A stretch of DNA of 64,000 bases from JADGGM01 sp035277485 (GCA_035277485.1 DATEKK010000095.1:14007-78006), one strand, 5' to 3'; counted from the first letter of the stretch, positions 28,412 to 37,350 are shown. Notes: generated by a model from the sequence alone, not told the origin. Made by a program: numbers and translations.

Positions 28412-28669
28412 GTGGGCGTTCTGATTTGGCTCCTGATCGGCATTGTTTCGGGCGCCATCGCCATCTCGCTCCTCCCGGGTGAGGATCGCGGGCGCGCGCT
28501 CTTTACGATGTGCACCTGCGCCGTCGGCGCACTCATAGGCGGCTGGTTCGGCAATGTGCTCGCCGGACGCCTCGACTCGGGACTCTCACTCTGGAGTCTC
28601 ATCCTCGCCATCGTCGGCGCCATTTCGCTCCTCGGCGCCTACCGCTCGTTCGCCAAACGCGCGCGATGA
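28412..28669 (+). CDS. GlsB/YeaQ/YmgE-family small membrane protein
   Basis: 85 residues from a GTG at 28412. Three hydrophobic helices (GVLIWLLIGIVSGAIAI, CAVGALIGGWFGNVLAG, LWSLILAIVGAISLLGAY) with the glycine-rich spacing of the transglycosylase-associated GlsB family. The family is stress-associated and its molecular function is unclear. The 219 nt before it, after the divergent FHA gene, show no clear promoter or structure. uvrA follows after 25 nt. Confidence 0.75.
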   Translation: MGVLIWLLIGIVSGAIAISLLPGEDRGRALFTMCTCAVGALIGGWFGNVLAGRLDSGLSLWSLILAIVGAISLLGAYRSFAKRAR

Positions 28670-28694
28670 TGCGCTCCGCTCGTTGGTCCCGCGG

Positions 28695-31565
28695 ATGAAG
28701 TCGCACATCACCCTTCGCGGCGCACGCCAACACAATCTCAAGGGATTCGACCTCGAGATCCCGCGACGCGCGATCACCGTCGTCACCGGTCCATCGGGAT
28801 CCGGCAAGTCGTCGCTCGCGTTCGATACCATCTACGCCGAAGGACAGCGGCGATACGTCGAATCGCTGTCGGCGTACGCGCGCCAGTTCCTCGAGCGGAT
28901 GGAAAAGCCTAACGTCGACTTCATCGACGGACTGTCGCCGGCCGTTGCCATCGAGCAGAAAAATCCCACGAAGACGTCGCGGTCCACCGTCGGGACCGCG
29001 ACCGAGATCTACGACTACCTTCGCCTTCTCTGGGCGCGCATCGGCCGCACCTTCTGCCCGGTGTGCGGACGCGAGATTCGTCCGTCGTCGGTCCAATCCG
29101 TGACCGACACGGTGCTCGCACTTCCCGCCGGATCGCGCTTCTCGGTGGCGTTTCCGCTCGTGGTGAGCGAGCACGTCACGCACGAGATGATCGCCGCCGG
29201 TCTGCGCGAGCAGGGATTCCTTCGCGTCGTTGCCGATGGCGTCGCCGTTCACCTCGATGAGGTCGCGCCACAAGGACCGACCGCCATCGACCTTGCCGCC
29301 GCCCGCACGCTGCTCGTCGTGGTCGACCGCCTCGTTGCGGATGCGACTGGTGCGCGACGCATCGCTGACGCAGTGGGCACCGCGTTCACCGAGGGCGACG
29401 GCGAGTGCTTCGTTCTTCTCGCGGCGCCCGGCGAGTCCACGGGCGGTTCGGTGCTCAAGTTCACGACGCGCTTCGAGTGTCCGTACGACGGCACGCGCGC
29501 GCCCGCGCCCACGCCGCAACTCTTCTCGTTCAACAGTCCGCGCGGCGCGTGCCCAACGTGCAATGGATTCGGCGCGACGCTCGAGTACGATCTCGAGCTC
29601 ATCGTCCCGCACCCCGACCGCTCGCTGCGCGAGGGCGCGATCGATCCGTGGACCAAACCGCGCTACGACGGACGCCGCCGTGCGTTAGTCGAGTTCGCCA
29701 AGCGTCACGGCATCGACGCGGATGCGCCGTGGTCGGAGCTCTCGGCCGAACACCATCGGCTGCTGCTCGAGGCGCGCGAGCGCGGCTACAAGGGCATCTT
29801 CCCGTTCCTGCGCGATCTCGAGGACAAGCGGTACAAGCAGTACATCCGCGTCTTCCTCAGGCAGTACCAAACCGCGCGCGAATGCCCAACGTGTCACGGA
29901 ACGCGCCTTAAGCCCGAGGCGCTCAACGTGCGCATCGCCGGCCAGACGATCGCGCAGGTCAGCGCGCTGCCGGTCGACCAGCTGCGTCCCTGGCTCGATG
30001 ACCTGTCGCTTTCCGAGTTCGAGCGGCAGGTGGCGGACAACGTGCTCTCGGAAGCGAGCTCCCGCACACATTTTCTCGTCGACGTCGGACTCGGCTATCT
30101 GTCGTTAGACCGTGCCGCGCGCACGTTGTCGGGCGGCGAAGCCCAACGCATCGCGCTCGCCAATTCGCTCGGGTCGCACCTCGTGGATGCGCTCTACGTG
30201 CTGGACGAGCCATCCATCGGCCTGCACCCGCGCGATGTCGGCCGGCTGCTCGCGCTCCTCGCGCGGTTGCGCGACGCCGGCAACACCGTGCTCGTGGTGG
30301 AGCACGACCTCGAGGCGATTCGCGCGGCGGACTTCATGGTCGAGCTGGGCCCGGCGGGCGGCGAGCGCGGCGGCCAGGTCGTGTTCGCCGGTCCCGTGTC
30401 GCGCGCCGCCGCGAGCCCGCTCACCGGCGGCTATCTCACGGGGTCGCGCGCCATCCCCGTGCCGGCCGAGCGTCGTCCGTTAGGCCCGCGGTGGATCGGC
30501 GTGTCCGGCGCGCGCGAGCACAACCTGCGCGGCGTGTCGGCGCGGTTTCCGTTAGGCGCGCTCACCGTGGTCACCGGCGTGTCGGGCAGCGGCAAGAGCA
30601 CGCTCGTCCACGATATCCTGTATCGCGCCCTCGAGGCGCGCCTCCACGGCGAGGACAGCGCCAAACGCCACCTGGGCGAACGCGCCGGCGAGCTCGATGC
30701 ACTCACCGGCTGGGACGCCCTCACCGACGTCGTCCTCGTCGACCAGAGTCCCATCGGCAAGACGCCGCGCTCCAATCCCGTCACGTACGTCAAAGCGTTC
30801 GACGAGATCCGCCGCATCTTCGCCGACCAGCCGCTCGCGCGCAAACGCCGGTACACGCCCGGAACGTTCAGCTTCAACGTGCGCGGCGGACGCTGCGAAA
30901 CCTGCGAGGGCGCGGGCCACCTGCAGGTGGAGATGCTGTTCATGGCCGACGTCTACGTTCCCTGCGACGACTGCGGCGGCCGCCGCTTCAAGCCCGAGGT
31001 GCTCGACGTCCGCGTGAACGGCAAGAGCATCCACGACGTCCTGGAGCTCACCGTCGACGAAGCCATCCGCTTCTTCCCGCGCGAGGAAAAACTCGGTCAG
31101 GCGCTCTGGCAACTGCAGCAGGTCGGACTCGGCTACCTTAGGCTCGGGCAGCCCGCGCCCACGCTGTCGGGCGGCGAAGCCCAACGCATCAAGATCGCGC
31201 GCGAGTTGACTAACGCAGGCCGCACCGGCGGGCGCAAGTTGTACATCATGGACGAGCCCACCACCGGCCTCCACCTCGACGACATCCGCAAACTGCAACG
31301 CGTGTTCGAGCGCCTGCTCGACAACGGACACACCTTGCTCGTCATCGAGCACAACCTCGACGTGATCAAGCTCGCCGATTGGATCTTGGACCTCGGCCCG
31401 GAAGCCGGCGATCGCGGTGGTCGCGTCGTCGCAATGGGGCGACCCGAAGACGTTGCCGCGGTCGACGCGTCGCACACCGGCCGTTGGCTGCGCACGGTGC
31501 TCCCGTCTCGCACGCGTGCAGCGTCGCCCCACGACGACGCGCTTGCGCACCATGCCGCGTCTTGA
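28695..31565 (+). CDS. uvrA: Excinuclease ABC subunit A (UvrA)
   Basis: 956 residues. UvrA is the ATP-driven lesion sensor of nucleotide excision repair. Two ABC modules are visible: Walker A GPSGSGKSS near residue 32 with LSGGEAQRIALANSL near 480, and GVSGSGKST near 630 with LSGGEAQRIKIARELTN near 825. The C-terminal zinc finger CETCEGAG...CDDCGG is intact. The first zinc module is altered: it reads CPYDG where most UvrA read CPxCG, with its partner CPTCNG kept. The ATG at 28695 opens with MKSHITLRGARQHNLKG as in other UvrA; upstream in-frame sequence overlaps the GlsB gene. Confidence 0.96.
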   Translation: MKSHITLRGARQHNLKGFDLEIPRRAITVVTGPSGSGKSSLAFDTIYAEGQRRYVESLSAYARQFLERMEKPNVDFIDGLSPAVAIEQKNPTKTSRSTVGTATEIYDYLRLLWARIGRTFCPVCGREIRPSSVQSVTDTVLALPAGSRFSVAFPLVVSEHVTHEMIAAGLREQGFLRVVADGVAVHLDEVAPQGPTAIDLAAARTLLVVVDRLVADATGARRIADAVGTAFTEGDGECFVLLAAPGESTGGSVLKFTTRFECPYDGTRAPAPTPQLFSFNSPRGACPTCNGFGATLEYDLELIVPHPDRSLREGAIDPWTKPRYDGRRRALVEFAKRHGIDADAPWSELSAEHHRLLLEARERGYKGIFPFLRDLEDKRYKQYIRVFLRQYQTARECPTCHGTRLKPEALNVRIAGQTIAQVSALPVDQLRPWLDDLSLSEFERQVADNVLSEASSRTHFLVDVGLGYLSLDRAARTLSGGEAQRIALANSLGSHLVDALYVLDEPSIGLHPRDVGRLLALLARLRDAGNTVLVVEHDLEAIRAADFMVELGPAGGERGGQVVFAGPVSRAAASPLTGGYLTGSRAIPVPAERRPLGPRWIGVSGAREHNLRGVSARFPLGALTVVTGVSGSGKSTLVHDILYRALEARLHGEDSAKRHLGERAGELDALTGWDALTDVVLVDQSPIGKTPRSNPVTYVKAFDEIRRIFADQPLARKRRYTPGTFSFNVRGGRCETCEGAGHLQVEMLFMADVYVPCDDCGGRRFKPEVLDVRVNGKSIHDVLELTVDEAIRFFPREEKLGQALWQLQQVGLGYLRLGQPAPTLSGGEAQRIKIARELTNAGRTGGRKLYIMDEPTTGLHLDDIRKLQRVFERLLDNGHTLLVIEHNLDVIKLADWILDLGPEAGDRGGRVVAMGRPEDVAAVDASHTGRWLRTVLPSRTRAASPHDDALAHHAAS

Positions 31566-31577
31566 GTGCAGGTGCCG

Positions 31578-31606
31578 TTGACTTCGCCCTCCGCCGGCGC
31601 GAAATT
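31578..31606 (+). promoter_or_regulatory. Possible sigma-70-type promoter for tRNA-Asn
   Basis: TTGACT at 31578-31583 and gaaatt at 31601-31606 are 17 nt apart, the optimal spacing. The tRNA starts 32 nt after the second hexamer. The -10 match is weak. Confidence 0.35.
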
Positions 31607-31638
31607 TTCGGTCTCGCGCGGACGAGCGTGCGATCCAT

Positions 31639-31710
31639 TCCCGAGTAGCTCAGGGGTAGAGCAGCCGGCTGTTAACCGGCGGGTCGGGGGTTCAAATCCC
31701 TCCTCGGGAG
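31639..31710 (+). tRNA. tRNA-Asn (anticodon GTT)
   Basis: Acceptor tcccgag (31639-31645) pairs with ctcggga (31703-31709). The D arm has gctc/gagc, the anticodon stem gccgg/ccggc holds loop ctgttaa, and the T loop is ttcaaat. 72 nt with the discriminator; CCA is not encoded. Confidence 0.96.
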
Positions 31711-31743
31711 CTCTGCTGGCAATGCACGATGCCACCTCTACAC

Positions 31744-31779
31744 ATGACAAAGGCCGCCCTGTCAGGCGGCCTTTGTCAT
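31744..31779. terminator. Strong hairpin, terminator of the tRNA-Asn unit
   Basis: A perfect 15-bp stem (31744-31758 with 31765-31779) around the 6-nt loop ctgtca, with cctttgtc on the descending arm. It lies 33 nt after the tRNA. On the minus strand it covers the stop codon of the small lipoprotein gene, so it may work in both directions. Confidence 0.75.
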
Positions 31780-31934
31780 CGCGTCTGGTGCGCCGGTGGG
31801 CTGGAGATGACCAGATTGGCGTGCGTCGCTCCCGGAGTGGGAGGAATCTCGGTGGGGAATCCGCCCATGCATGCGGCTGCGAACATGGGGAGCACGACGA
31901 ACACCGCCGTGCGAATGGTGCGAGGGACGCGCAT
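31776..31934 (-). CDS. Small putative lipoprotein (52 residues)
   Basis: Starts MRVPRTIRTAVFVVLPMF and has a lipobox AAAC at residues 18-21, then a short Pro/Thr-rich tail. The pattern of basic residues, hydrophobic core and lipobox is convincing, but the protein is very short and no family is recognised. Its stop sits within the terminator stem of the tRNA unit. The frame is open further upstream, but there it encodes Arg-rich sequence without signal. It could be a chance frame. Confidence 0.4.
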   Translation of the reverse strand: MRVPRTIRTAVFVVLPMFAAACMGGFPTEIPPTPGATHANLVISSPPAHQTR

Positions 31935-32266
31935 GTCGACGCTCCGTGACGGGAGTTGGTCGGCGGCCCGACTGGCGTGGCGCCTCTCGCGCCGTAGCCT
32001 CGTAGCTTTGCGTCGCCGGCTTTCGCCGGGTTTGCCTTTGTCGCTGCGGCCGTCGAGCCGCGCAATCATGCCGTGTGGCACCACACCTGGGTGCTGCATT
32101 CGGGGGACGAGTGGACGCGTCATCGCGTTTCGTGTCTCGCTGCGCGTCACGCCTCGACGCCACTCGCTGCCGAAAATATGTTTACGGTCCTTTTTACCGG
32201 AGCGTCGTTCGCTCCTCGATCGGCCGACTTCGACATCGCGCGCAAGAGCGCGGGGACATTCTGGAC
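31935..32266. other. 332-nt stretch before purE without a recognised gene
   Basis: It must contain the purE-purK promoter and the start region of the small minus-strand lipoprotein. The first half is GC-rich and shows nothing recognisable. The second half is less GC-rich around aaaatatgtttacgg (32174-32188). I cannot place -35/-10 elements with confidence and see no purine riboswitch or PurR box. Confidence 0.4.
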
Positions 32267-32785
32267 ATGCCATCCAAGCGTGATACCGCCCGCGCCGCGC
32301 AGGCGCCGTGGGTCGGCGTGATCATGGGGAGCAAGAGCGACCTCGAGCACCTGCAGCCCGCCGTCGACCTCCTAACGGAGCTCGAGATTCCCCACGAAGT
32401 GCGCATCGTCTCCGCGCACCGCACGCCGCAGTGGATGGCGGAATACGCGAGCACGGCCGAGCAGCGCGGGCTCGAGGTGATCATCGCCGGGGCCGGCGGC
32501 GCGGCGCATCTGCCGGGCATGGTGTCGGCCCACACCATCCTGCCTGTGTTAGGCGTTCCCGTGCCGGCCACGATGCTCAACGGTCTCGATGCCTTGCTCT
32601 CGATCGTGCAGATGCCCAAGGGCGTTCCAGTCGGGACGCTCGCCATCGGGAAGCCCGGCGCCGCCAACGCGGCGCTGCTCGCGGCCGCGATCGTCTCCGG
32701 CACCCGCCCCGAGCTCCGCGAGCGTCTCCGTGCCTGGCGCGACGCCCGCACGCGCGAGGTGCGCGAGCAGGAGGCCCGGTCGTGA
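32267..32785 (+). CDS. purE: N5-carboxyaminoimidazole ribonucleotide mutase PurE
   Basis: 172 residues. Class I PurE motifs: IMGSKSDLEHL near residue 18, VSAHRTPQWM near 48, AGAGGAAHLPGM near 75 and the MPKGVPVGTLAIGKPGAANAA region. It moves the carboxylate on N5-CAIR to give CAIR in purine synthesis. Its stop overlaps the purK start, so the two enzymes that act in sequence are translationally coupled. Confidence 0.96.
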   Translation: MPSKRDTARAAQAPWVGVIMGSKSDLEHLQPAVDLLTELEIPHEVRIVSAHRTPQWMAEYASTAEQRGLEVIIAGAGGAAHLPGMVSAHTILPVLGVPVPATMLNGLDALLSIVQMPKGVPVGTLAIGKPGAANAALLAAAIVSGTRPELRERLRAWRDARTREVREQEARS

Positions 32786-33954
32786 CGAGCATTTTGCCCG
32801 GCGCGACGTTGGGCATTCTGGGCGGCGGACAGTTAGGCAGAATGATGACGCTGGCGGCGCGGACGCTCGGCTACCACGTGGTGGTGCTCGACCCCGACGC
32901 GCACTGCGCCGCCGGTGCCGTCGCCGACCGCGTGATCGCGGCCCGCTTCGATGACGTCGATGCGGCCACGGAGCTCGCGCGTGCGTGCGACGTCGTCACA
33001 ATCGAAATCGAAAAAATCGGGATCCCGGCACTCGAGGCCGCGGCGCGCATCGTTCCCGTGCGCCCCGGCGCTCACGTGCTCCACATGGTGCAGGATCGCG
33101 CGCGCCAGAAGGATTGGCTCGAGACCAACGGCTTCCCCGTCGGGCCGTACTGGACGGTGCGCACGGCCGCCGAGCTGGCAAGAGCCTCCGAGCACGCCGG
33201 CCCTGGGGCGTTCGTGAAATCGACCACCGGCGGATACGACGGCCGCGGCCAGGTACGCCTCGCCGGTCCGGCGCACGCCGAGGAGGCCTGGCGTGCGTTA
33301 GGCGGACGCCCGTGCGTCGTCGAGCGCGCGCTGCCGCTCGAGCGCGAGATCTCCGTGCTCGTCGCGCGGCGGCCCGGCGGCCAGACCGTCGTCTACCCGC
33401 CCGCGTGGAACCACCATCACGAGGGCGTGCTCGATTGGTCGGTGATCCCCGCGCCGATCGACGGCGATGTCGCCGCGCGCGCCACCGCGATTGGAACGGG
33501 TATCGCAGCCTCGGTCGATGTGGTCGGGCTGCTCGTCACCGAAATGTTCGTGTTAGGCGATGGCACCATCACCGTCAACGAGCTCGCGCCGCGTCCGCAC
33601 AACAGCTTCCACCACACCGAGCTCACCGTGATCACCAGCCAGTTCGAGCAGGCCGTGCGCGCGGTGTGCGACCTCCCACTCGGCGCGCCCGACGTCGTGC
33701 GGCCTGCGGCGATCGCCAATCTCTTCGGCGATCTCTGGACCGGCGGCGTCGCGCCTCGCTGGGATGCCGCGCTCGCCCTCCCCGGCGTGCGCGTGCACCT
33801 CTACGGAAAATCGCCCCGCCCCGGTCGCAAGATGGGCCACCTTGGCGCGGTGGGCGACACATCCGATGCCGCGGTCGCGCTGGCCGTCGAAGCACGCCGC
33901 CGGCTCCGCGACGCCACACGCGCCGCGAACGGCGGCGCCGTTCCTGCTGCCTAA
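32782..33954 (+). CDS. purK: N5-carboxyaminoimidazole ribonucleotide synthase PurK
   Basis: 390 residues from a GTG overlapping the purE stop. It is an ATP-grasp enzyme: N-terminal LGILGGGQLGRMM, VTIEIEKIG, the ATP-grasp lid KSTTGGYDGRGQ near residue 150, and the metal site NELAPRPHNSFHHTEL near 265. It carboxylates AIR using ATP and bicarbonate and hands the product to PurE. Its TAA stop and the TAG stop of the convergent gene lie in the same GCCTAAC heptamer, and the two genes overlap by 4 nt. Confidence 0.95.
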   Translation: MTSILPGATLGILGGGQLGRMMTLAARTLGYHVVVLDPDAHCAAGAVADRVIAARFDDVDAATELARACDVVTIEIEKIGIPALEAAARIVPVRPGAHVLHMVQDRARQKDWLETNGFPVGPYWTVRTAAELARASEHAGPGAFVKSTTGGYDGRGQVRLAGPAHAEEAWRALGGRPCVVERALPLEREISVLVARRPGGQTVVYPPAWNHHHEGVLDWSVIPAPIDGDVAARATAIGTGIAASVDVVGLLVTEMFVLGDGTITVNELAPRPHNSFHHTELTVITSQFEQAVRAVCDLPLGAPDVVRPAAIANLFGDLWTGGVAPRWDAALALPGVRVHLYGKSPRPGRKMGHLGAVGDTSDAAVALAVEARRRLRDATRAANGGAVPAA

Positions 33955-34433
33955 CGGTCGCGCCGCGCCGGACCGATCAGCCACCGGGCCGTCGCACGCG
34001 CCACCACGCTGCCCTCGGTGTCGCGGATTTCCGCGGTGAAGTCGTGCGCGCGCTCTTCGGTGGCGTCGACCGCCGGCGCGTGACATTCCGCCGTGAGCGT
34101 GCCGCGCGCCTTCTTCAGGAACTCGATCGACAGATTCGTCACGATCCCGCGCGCACCATCCGGTAGCCCCACGATCATCGCCAATCCCGACGTCACCTCG
34201 GCGAGATTCACGAGGGCCACCGCGTGCACGGACCGCAGATGATTTCGCACCGCGCGCCGATCGCGCATCACCACGCGCGCGTATCCCGGCCGCAGCTCTT
34301 CGACGCGCGGATGAATCGTGCCCGTGTACGGCACCATGCCGCCGAGAATCGTGGCGAACATCCACTTGCCGCCCGGTTTTCCACTCAACTGCTCCCACAG
34401 CGTGCGCAGGCGCACGCCCGGTGAGGTCGGCAT
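33951..34433 (-). CDS. Hotdog-fold thioesterase-like protein (DUF4442-type)
   Basis: 160 residues. The central segment HLRSVHAVALVNLAEVTSGLAM resembles the hotdog helix of DUF4442/PaaI-like acyl-CoA thioesterases, followed by strands (GIVTNLSIEFLKKARGTLTAEC). It has no signal peptide and probably acts in the cytoplasm on an acyl thioester. It follows the VirJ-like gene by 10 nt and is the last gene of a minus-strand run. The substrate is unknown. Confidence 0.75.
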   Translation of the reverse strand: MPTSPGVRLRTLWEQLSGKPGGKWMFATILGGMVPYTGTIHPRVEELRPGYARVVMRDRRAVRNHLRSVHAVALVNLAEVTSGLAMIVGLPDGARGIVTNLSIEFLKKARGTLTAECHAPAVDATEERAHDFTAEIRDTEGSVVARATARWLIGPARRDR

Positions 34434-34443
34434 GGAGACTCCG

Positions 34444-35226
34444 TTAGCGCGCCGCGTTCAACACATGCGTCCCGATGACGCCGTATTCCTTGTCGAAGTG
34501 ATGCCCGCCCGGCATGACCATCACGGTTACGCCGTGCACGTTCGCCAGCGACGGACACGCGCTCTCCGATTCGTCCGTGCCGTACACGCACAGGACGCGC
34601 ACACCGGCCGCCGCCAGCGTCTCGATTTCCGGCACCGTCATGAGGTCGTCCTTGCGCTTCTTGTTCGAGATGAGATCGATCAGGTGGAACTTGAAGTTTG
34701 CGTTGGGCGCGGCGCCGAGCAATGCCACCAACCGAACGCGTTGCAGGAGGTCGGCCGGCAGGCGATCCGTCATGAACGGCAGCACGTCGGCGCCGTGTGA
34801 GTAGCCCGCGAGGATGAGACTGTCCGCGCCGAACTGCGACAGGTAGTGCCGCGCGATCCACGCCAGATCCTTCGACGCGCCATCGGGATCGCGCTGCGTC
34901 GAGAAATACGAGCGCGAATCGAGCCCCACCACCGCGATGCCGTGCGCCGCCAGCGAGTCGGCGAGCTCCTTGTCGATGGCCGCCCAACCGCCGTCCCCCG
35001 ACAACATCACCGCCATGGTATGCGACCGCGGTGCGCGCGCCGCCACTTCGTGCAACGGAAGGTGTGACGTGTCGCCGACGGAAGGCGACGCAAGGGACCA
35101 TTCGACGCGCCGAGAGCCGGACGGCGCGGCCGCCGCCAGCACCACGACAGCCGCGCCGATCACCCCGATCCGGATCCGGTCACCGCTCGGCCGGCAGCCC
35201 AACTGCGTTAGGCGGCCGGGTCGCAC
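34444..35226 (-). CDS. AcvB/VirJ-family alpha/beta hydrolase (exported)
   Basis: 260 residues from a GTG; an ATG in this frame is not available upstream. A hydrophobic segment near residues 18-38 looks like a signal or anchor. The family motifs are MLSGDGGWAAIDKELADSLA near 73, VVGLDSRSYF near 98, the nucleophile elbow GYSHGADVLPF near 140, and a final GGHHFDKEY with the catalytic His. AcvB/VirJ proteins are periplasmic hydrolases implicated in cleaving lysyl-phosphatidylglycerol. No MprF synthase is nearby. It is 13 nt downstream of a lipoprotein gene. Confidence 0.88.
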   Translation of the reverse strand: MRPGRLTQLGCRPSGDRIRIGVIGAAVVVLAAAAPSGSRRVEWSLASPSVGDTSHLPLHEVAARAPRSHTMAVMLSGDGGWAAIDKELADSLAAHGIAVVGLDSRSYFSTQRDPDGASKDLAWIARHYLSQFGADSLILAGYSHGADVLPFMTDRLPADLLQRVRLVALLGAAPNANFKFHLIDLISNKKRKDDLMTVPEIETLAAAGVRVLCVYGTDESESACPSLANVHGVTVMVMPGGHHFDKEYGVIGTHVLNAAR

Positions 35227-35239
35227 GCCATCATAGCGG

Positions 35240-35611
35240 CTAGCTCGGCGGGATGGTGAGCGTCACATCCTCTCCCGGCTGGATGGTGATCTGCTCGCTC
35301 ACCGGCGACCGGTTCCCGGCGATCGGCCGCGCGAGGAACCGCACCTGCTGCATGCCGCCCACCAGGAACCCCGGCAGCTTGAACTTGCTCTTCCGCACGC
35401 CCACGGCCGTGCCTAACCGAATCCGCTGCCCGCCCGAGATCGCGTAGATGTCCATGTCCGTGAACCCTTGGTTGTCCACGTACACGTACGTGTCGGGCTG
35501 GGGCCCGTTCGACGCCGGCGGCACGTGATGCGCGCACGCCGACAGTGACAGTGCCAACCCTACACCCGCCAAGAACAGCCATGTGCTTCGCACCGTATCC
35601 TCCCGGCCCAT
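35240..35611 (-). CDS. Lipoprotein of unknown function
   Basis: 123 residues from the ATG at 35611. The signal peptide TWLFLAGVGLALSLSAC has a clear lipobox. The mature part is mostly beta-strand (DTYVYVDNQGFTDMDIYAI, then QITIQPGEDVTLTIPPS), like a single small Ig-like or transthyretin-like domain. Family not recognised. Placed 13 nt before the VirJ-like hydrolase, so both envelope proteins may be co-expressed. Confidence 0.75.
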   Translation of the reverse strand: MGREDTVRSTWLFLAGVGLALSLSACAHHVPPASNGPQPDTYVYVDNQGFTDMDIYAISGGQRIRLGTAVGVRKSKFKLPGFLVGGMQQVRFLARPIAGNRSPVSEQITIQPGEDVTLTIPPS

Positions 35612-35662
35612 GAGCCTTGCTGCGTCGCGCTGCGTGCCGGATTCCAATCGATGGACACCGCC

Positions 35663-36364
35663 TCACGTGCCAGCGTACCATTCGTATCCGCGATCGCTCC
35701 AGTATCCACCGTTGCGTTCCGCCATGAATTCCACTCGCGTCAGATACTTCGTGCACTTGTAGCCGAGCTTGATTGGCGAGTGCAATCGCGCGGGCGCACC
35801 GTGGCCCGGACCGAGTAAATGTCCGTCCAAACCGTACGCGACCAGTGTCTGCGGATGCAAAGCGCTGGCCAGATCCCAGCTTTCGTGATAGTCGGAGTCA
35901 AACGACGCGAAATCAACGTATTGTGCCTCTGGTTTCGCTCCCACACGGCGCGCGAGCTCGCTAACGCGAACACCCGTGTACTCGACCACGGCTGTCCACC
36001 CTTCGACACAGTAGTGGTTCACTCGTTGGGTCACTGACGGAAGCGTTTGCAGTTCTGCTAACGACAATCGCACTGGCGTGGACACGAGGCCCGTCACCTC
36101 CAACGACCACGGACCGCGCTCGCGCTCGTTCCATATCGGCACACGATCGGACACGAAGTACTTGGGATACGCCGCGCCCGCAAGCGCGGCGGTGCCATAG
36201 TCCATCGAGCGATGCCGGAACAACGCGCGCTCGATCTTCTCGTTCCACCGCTCGGCTGCGCGCAACGCCGGTCGCGCGCTCCGCGGTCCCTCCGAATCGC
36301 ACGCCAACAACAGCGCCGACGCGAGCGACAGCGCGGACACCTCGATGAAACGACGGCGCCTCAC
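35663..36364 (-). CDS. Molybdopterin-dependent oxidoreductase, sulfite-oxidase/MsrP fold, Tat lipoprotein
   Basis: 233 residues. The N-terminus MRRRRFIEVSALSLASALLLAC combines a twin-arginine-like start with a lipobox, so it is probably exported folded and lipid-anchored. The oxidoreductase molybdopterin-binding domain has VEGW preceded by the Mo-ligand Cys (HYCVEGW near residue 118) and GPGHGAPARL near 187. It overlaps by 4 nt the cytochrome b561-like gene, which would pass electrons to or from it. A MoaC gene for cofactor synthesis is 4 kb away. The substrate is unknown. Confidence 0.88.
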   Translation of the reverse strand: MRRRRFIEVSALSLASALLLACDSEGPRSARPALRAAERWNEKIERALFRHRSMDYGTAALAGAAYPKYFVSDRVPIWNERERGPWSLEVTGLVSTPVRLSLAELQTLPSVTQRVNHYCVEGWTAVVEYTGVRVSELARRVGAKPEAQYVDFASFDSDYHESWDLASALHPQTLVAYGLDGHLLGPGHGAPARLHSPIKLGYKCTKYLTRVEFMAERNGGYWSDRGYEWYAGT

Positions 36365-37092
36365 GGATGCGTCTCCGCGGATGGGGTTTCGCTCGTCGCG
36401 TGATGCGGAGGCAACAGGTGGTAGAACGGTCGCGCGTTTCGCTCCTCCGGCGACAACCGTTCATCGTAATTGCCGGTAATCATCGACGTCAGTGAATACG
36501 GATCGACCGTGAAGATCATGAACACGTGCGTCACCGCCAATACCACGAGCAGTACCATGGCGAGGAAATGCCAGTATCGCGCCCACACGTATCCGCCTAA
36601 CAGATCGGTGAGCAGACCCAACTGCACCGGCTTCCAGATCGCGAGCCCGGTGATCACCGACGCGATGCCCACGATCGGCAGCGCGAAGTACGTGGCTCGC
36701 TGCAGCGCATTGTGTTTGCCCTGCCGCGGATGATCGCGCCGCGCGAAGGCGTAGAACTTGAGCATCTGCCACGAATCACGAATGTCGCCACGGCGGGGCA
36801 CCAGGTCGCGCCACTCGCCGTGCAAGTAGATGAATCCCAGATACACGAGTCCGTTCAGCACCAGCAGCCACATCGCCGCGAAGTGCCAGTTGCGCGCGCC
36901 GGCCAACCACCCGCCGAACGTGAGCCAATTCGGAATCGCTTTATGCGCGAACGGATAGCAGCAGAACGTCTCGCCGCGTCGCGCGAACGCCGGATACGCG
37001 TTGAAGATGCGCAACCCGCTTCCCACCATGATCGCGAGCGCGATCACGTTCACCCAATGCGTGACACGCACGATCCAGTGATGTCGCTTCAC
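36361..37092 (-). CDS. Cytochrome b561-type membrane haem protein
   Basis: 243 residues. The GTG at 37092 is preceded by an aggagg ribosome site and gives VKRHHWIVRVTHWVNVIAL, a typical first helix of the Ni/Fe-hydrogenase-type cytochrome b family. Haem-ligand His candidates are in helices THWVN, ARNWHFAAMWLL, and WARYWHFLAMVLLVVLAVTHVF. Four helices in total. It is coupled to the Mo oxidoreductase downstream, as in YedYZ-like pairs, though the cytochrome family differs from MsrQ. Confidence 0.85.
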   Translation of the reverse strand: MKRHHWIVRVTHWVNVIALAIMVGSGLRIFNAYPAFARRGETFCCYPFAHKAIPNWLTFGGWLAGARNWHFAAMWLLVLNGLVYLGFIYLHGEWRDLVPRRGDIRDSWQMLKFYAFARRDHPRQGKHNALQRATYFALPIVGIASVITGLAIWKPVQLGLLTDLLGGYVWARYWHFLAMVLLVVLAVTHVFMIFTVDPYSLTSMITGNYDERLSPEERNARPFYHLLPPHHATSETPSAETHP

Positions 37093-37339
37093 CTGCCCTC
37101 CTGGTACCGTTCGACGGCGTTCGCCCAACGCACCCGCTGCCGGAGCCAACCTATGCGAACGTCGCACGACACGAAAGCCACCCATACCCCGAGAGTTCCG
37201 GCACACGCCCGAGCGAGCGCGATGCCGTCCTGCCACTCGCCATGATTTCTGCGGTGCCCACGGTTTTTCATACACCACTCACCTCGCAATACTCTCACTC
37301 ATCATCCACCAGAAGCTCCCCGCTCGCCATTCGACGAGA

Positions 37340-37345
37340 CATATT
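37340..37345 (+). promoter_or_regulatory. Possible -10 element 5 nt before antiporter start
   Basis: catatt ends 5 nt before the ATG at 37351 with no ribosome site in between. The same spacing and flanking gcg is seen before holB. A transcript from it would be leaderless or nearly so. Confidence 0.35.
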
Positions 37346-37350
37346 GCGCC

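Noticed and set aside
31935..32273. Upstream extension of the small lipoprotein to a 165-residue protein
   Set aside because: The added part is Arg/Gly-rich without structure, while the ATG at 31934 opens directly into a signal peptide.
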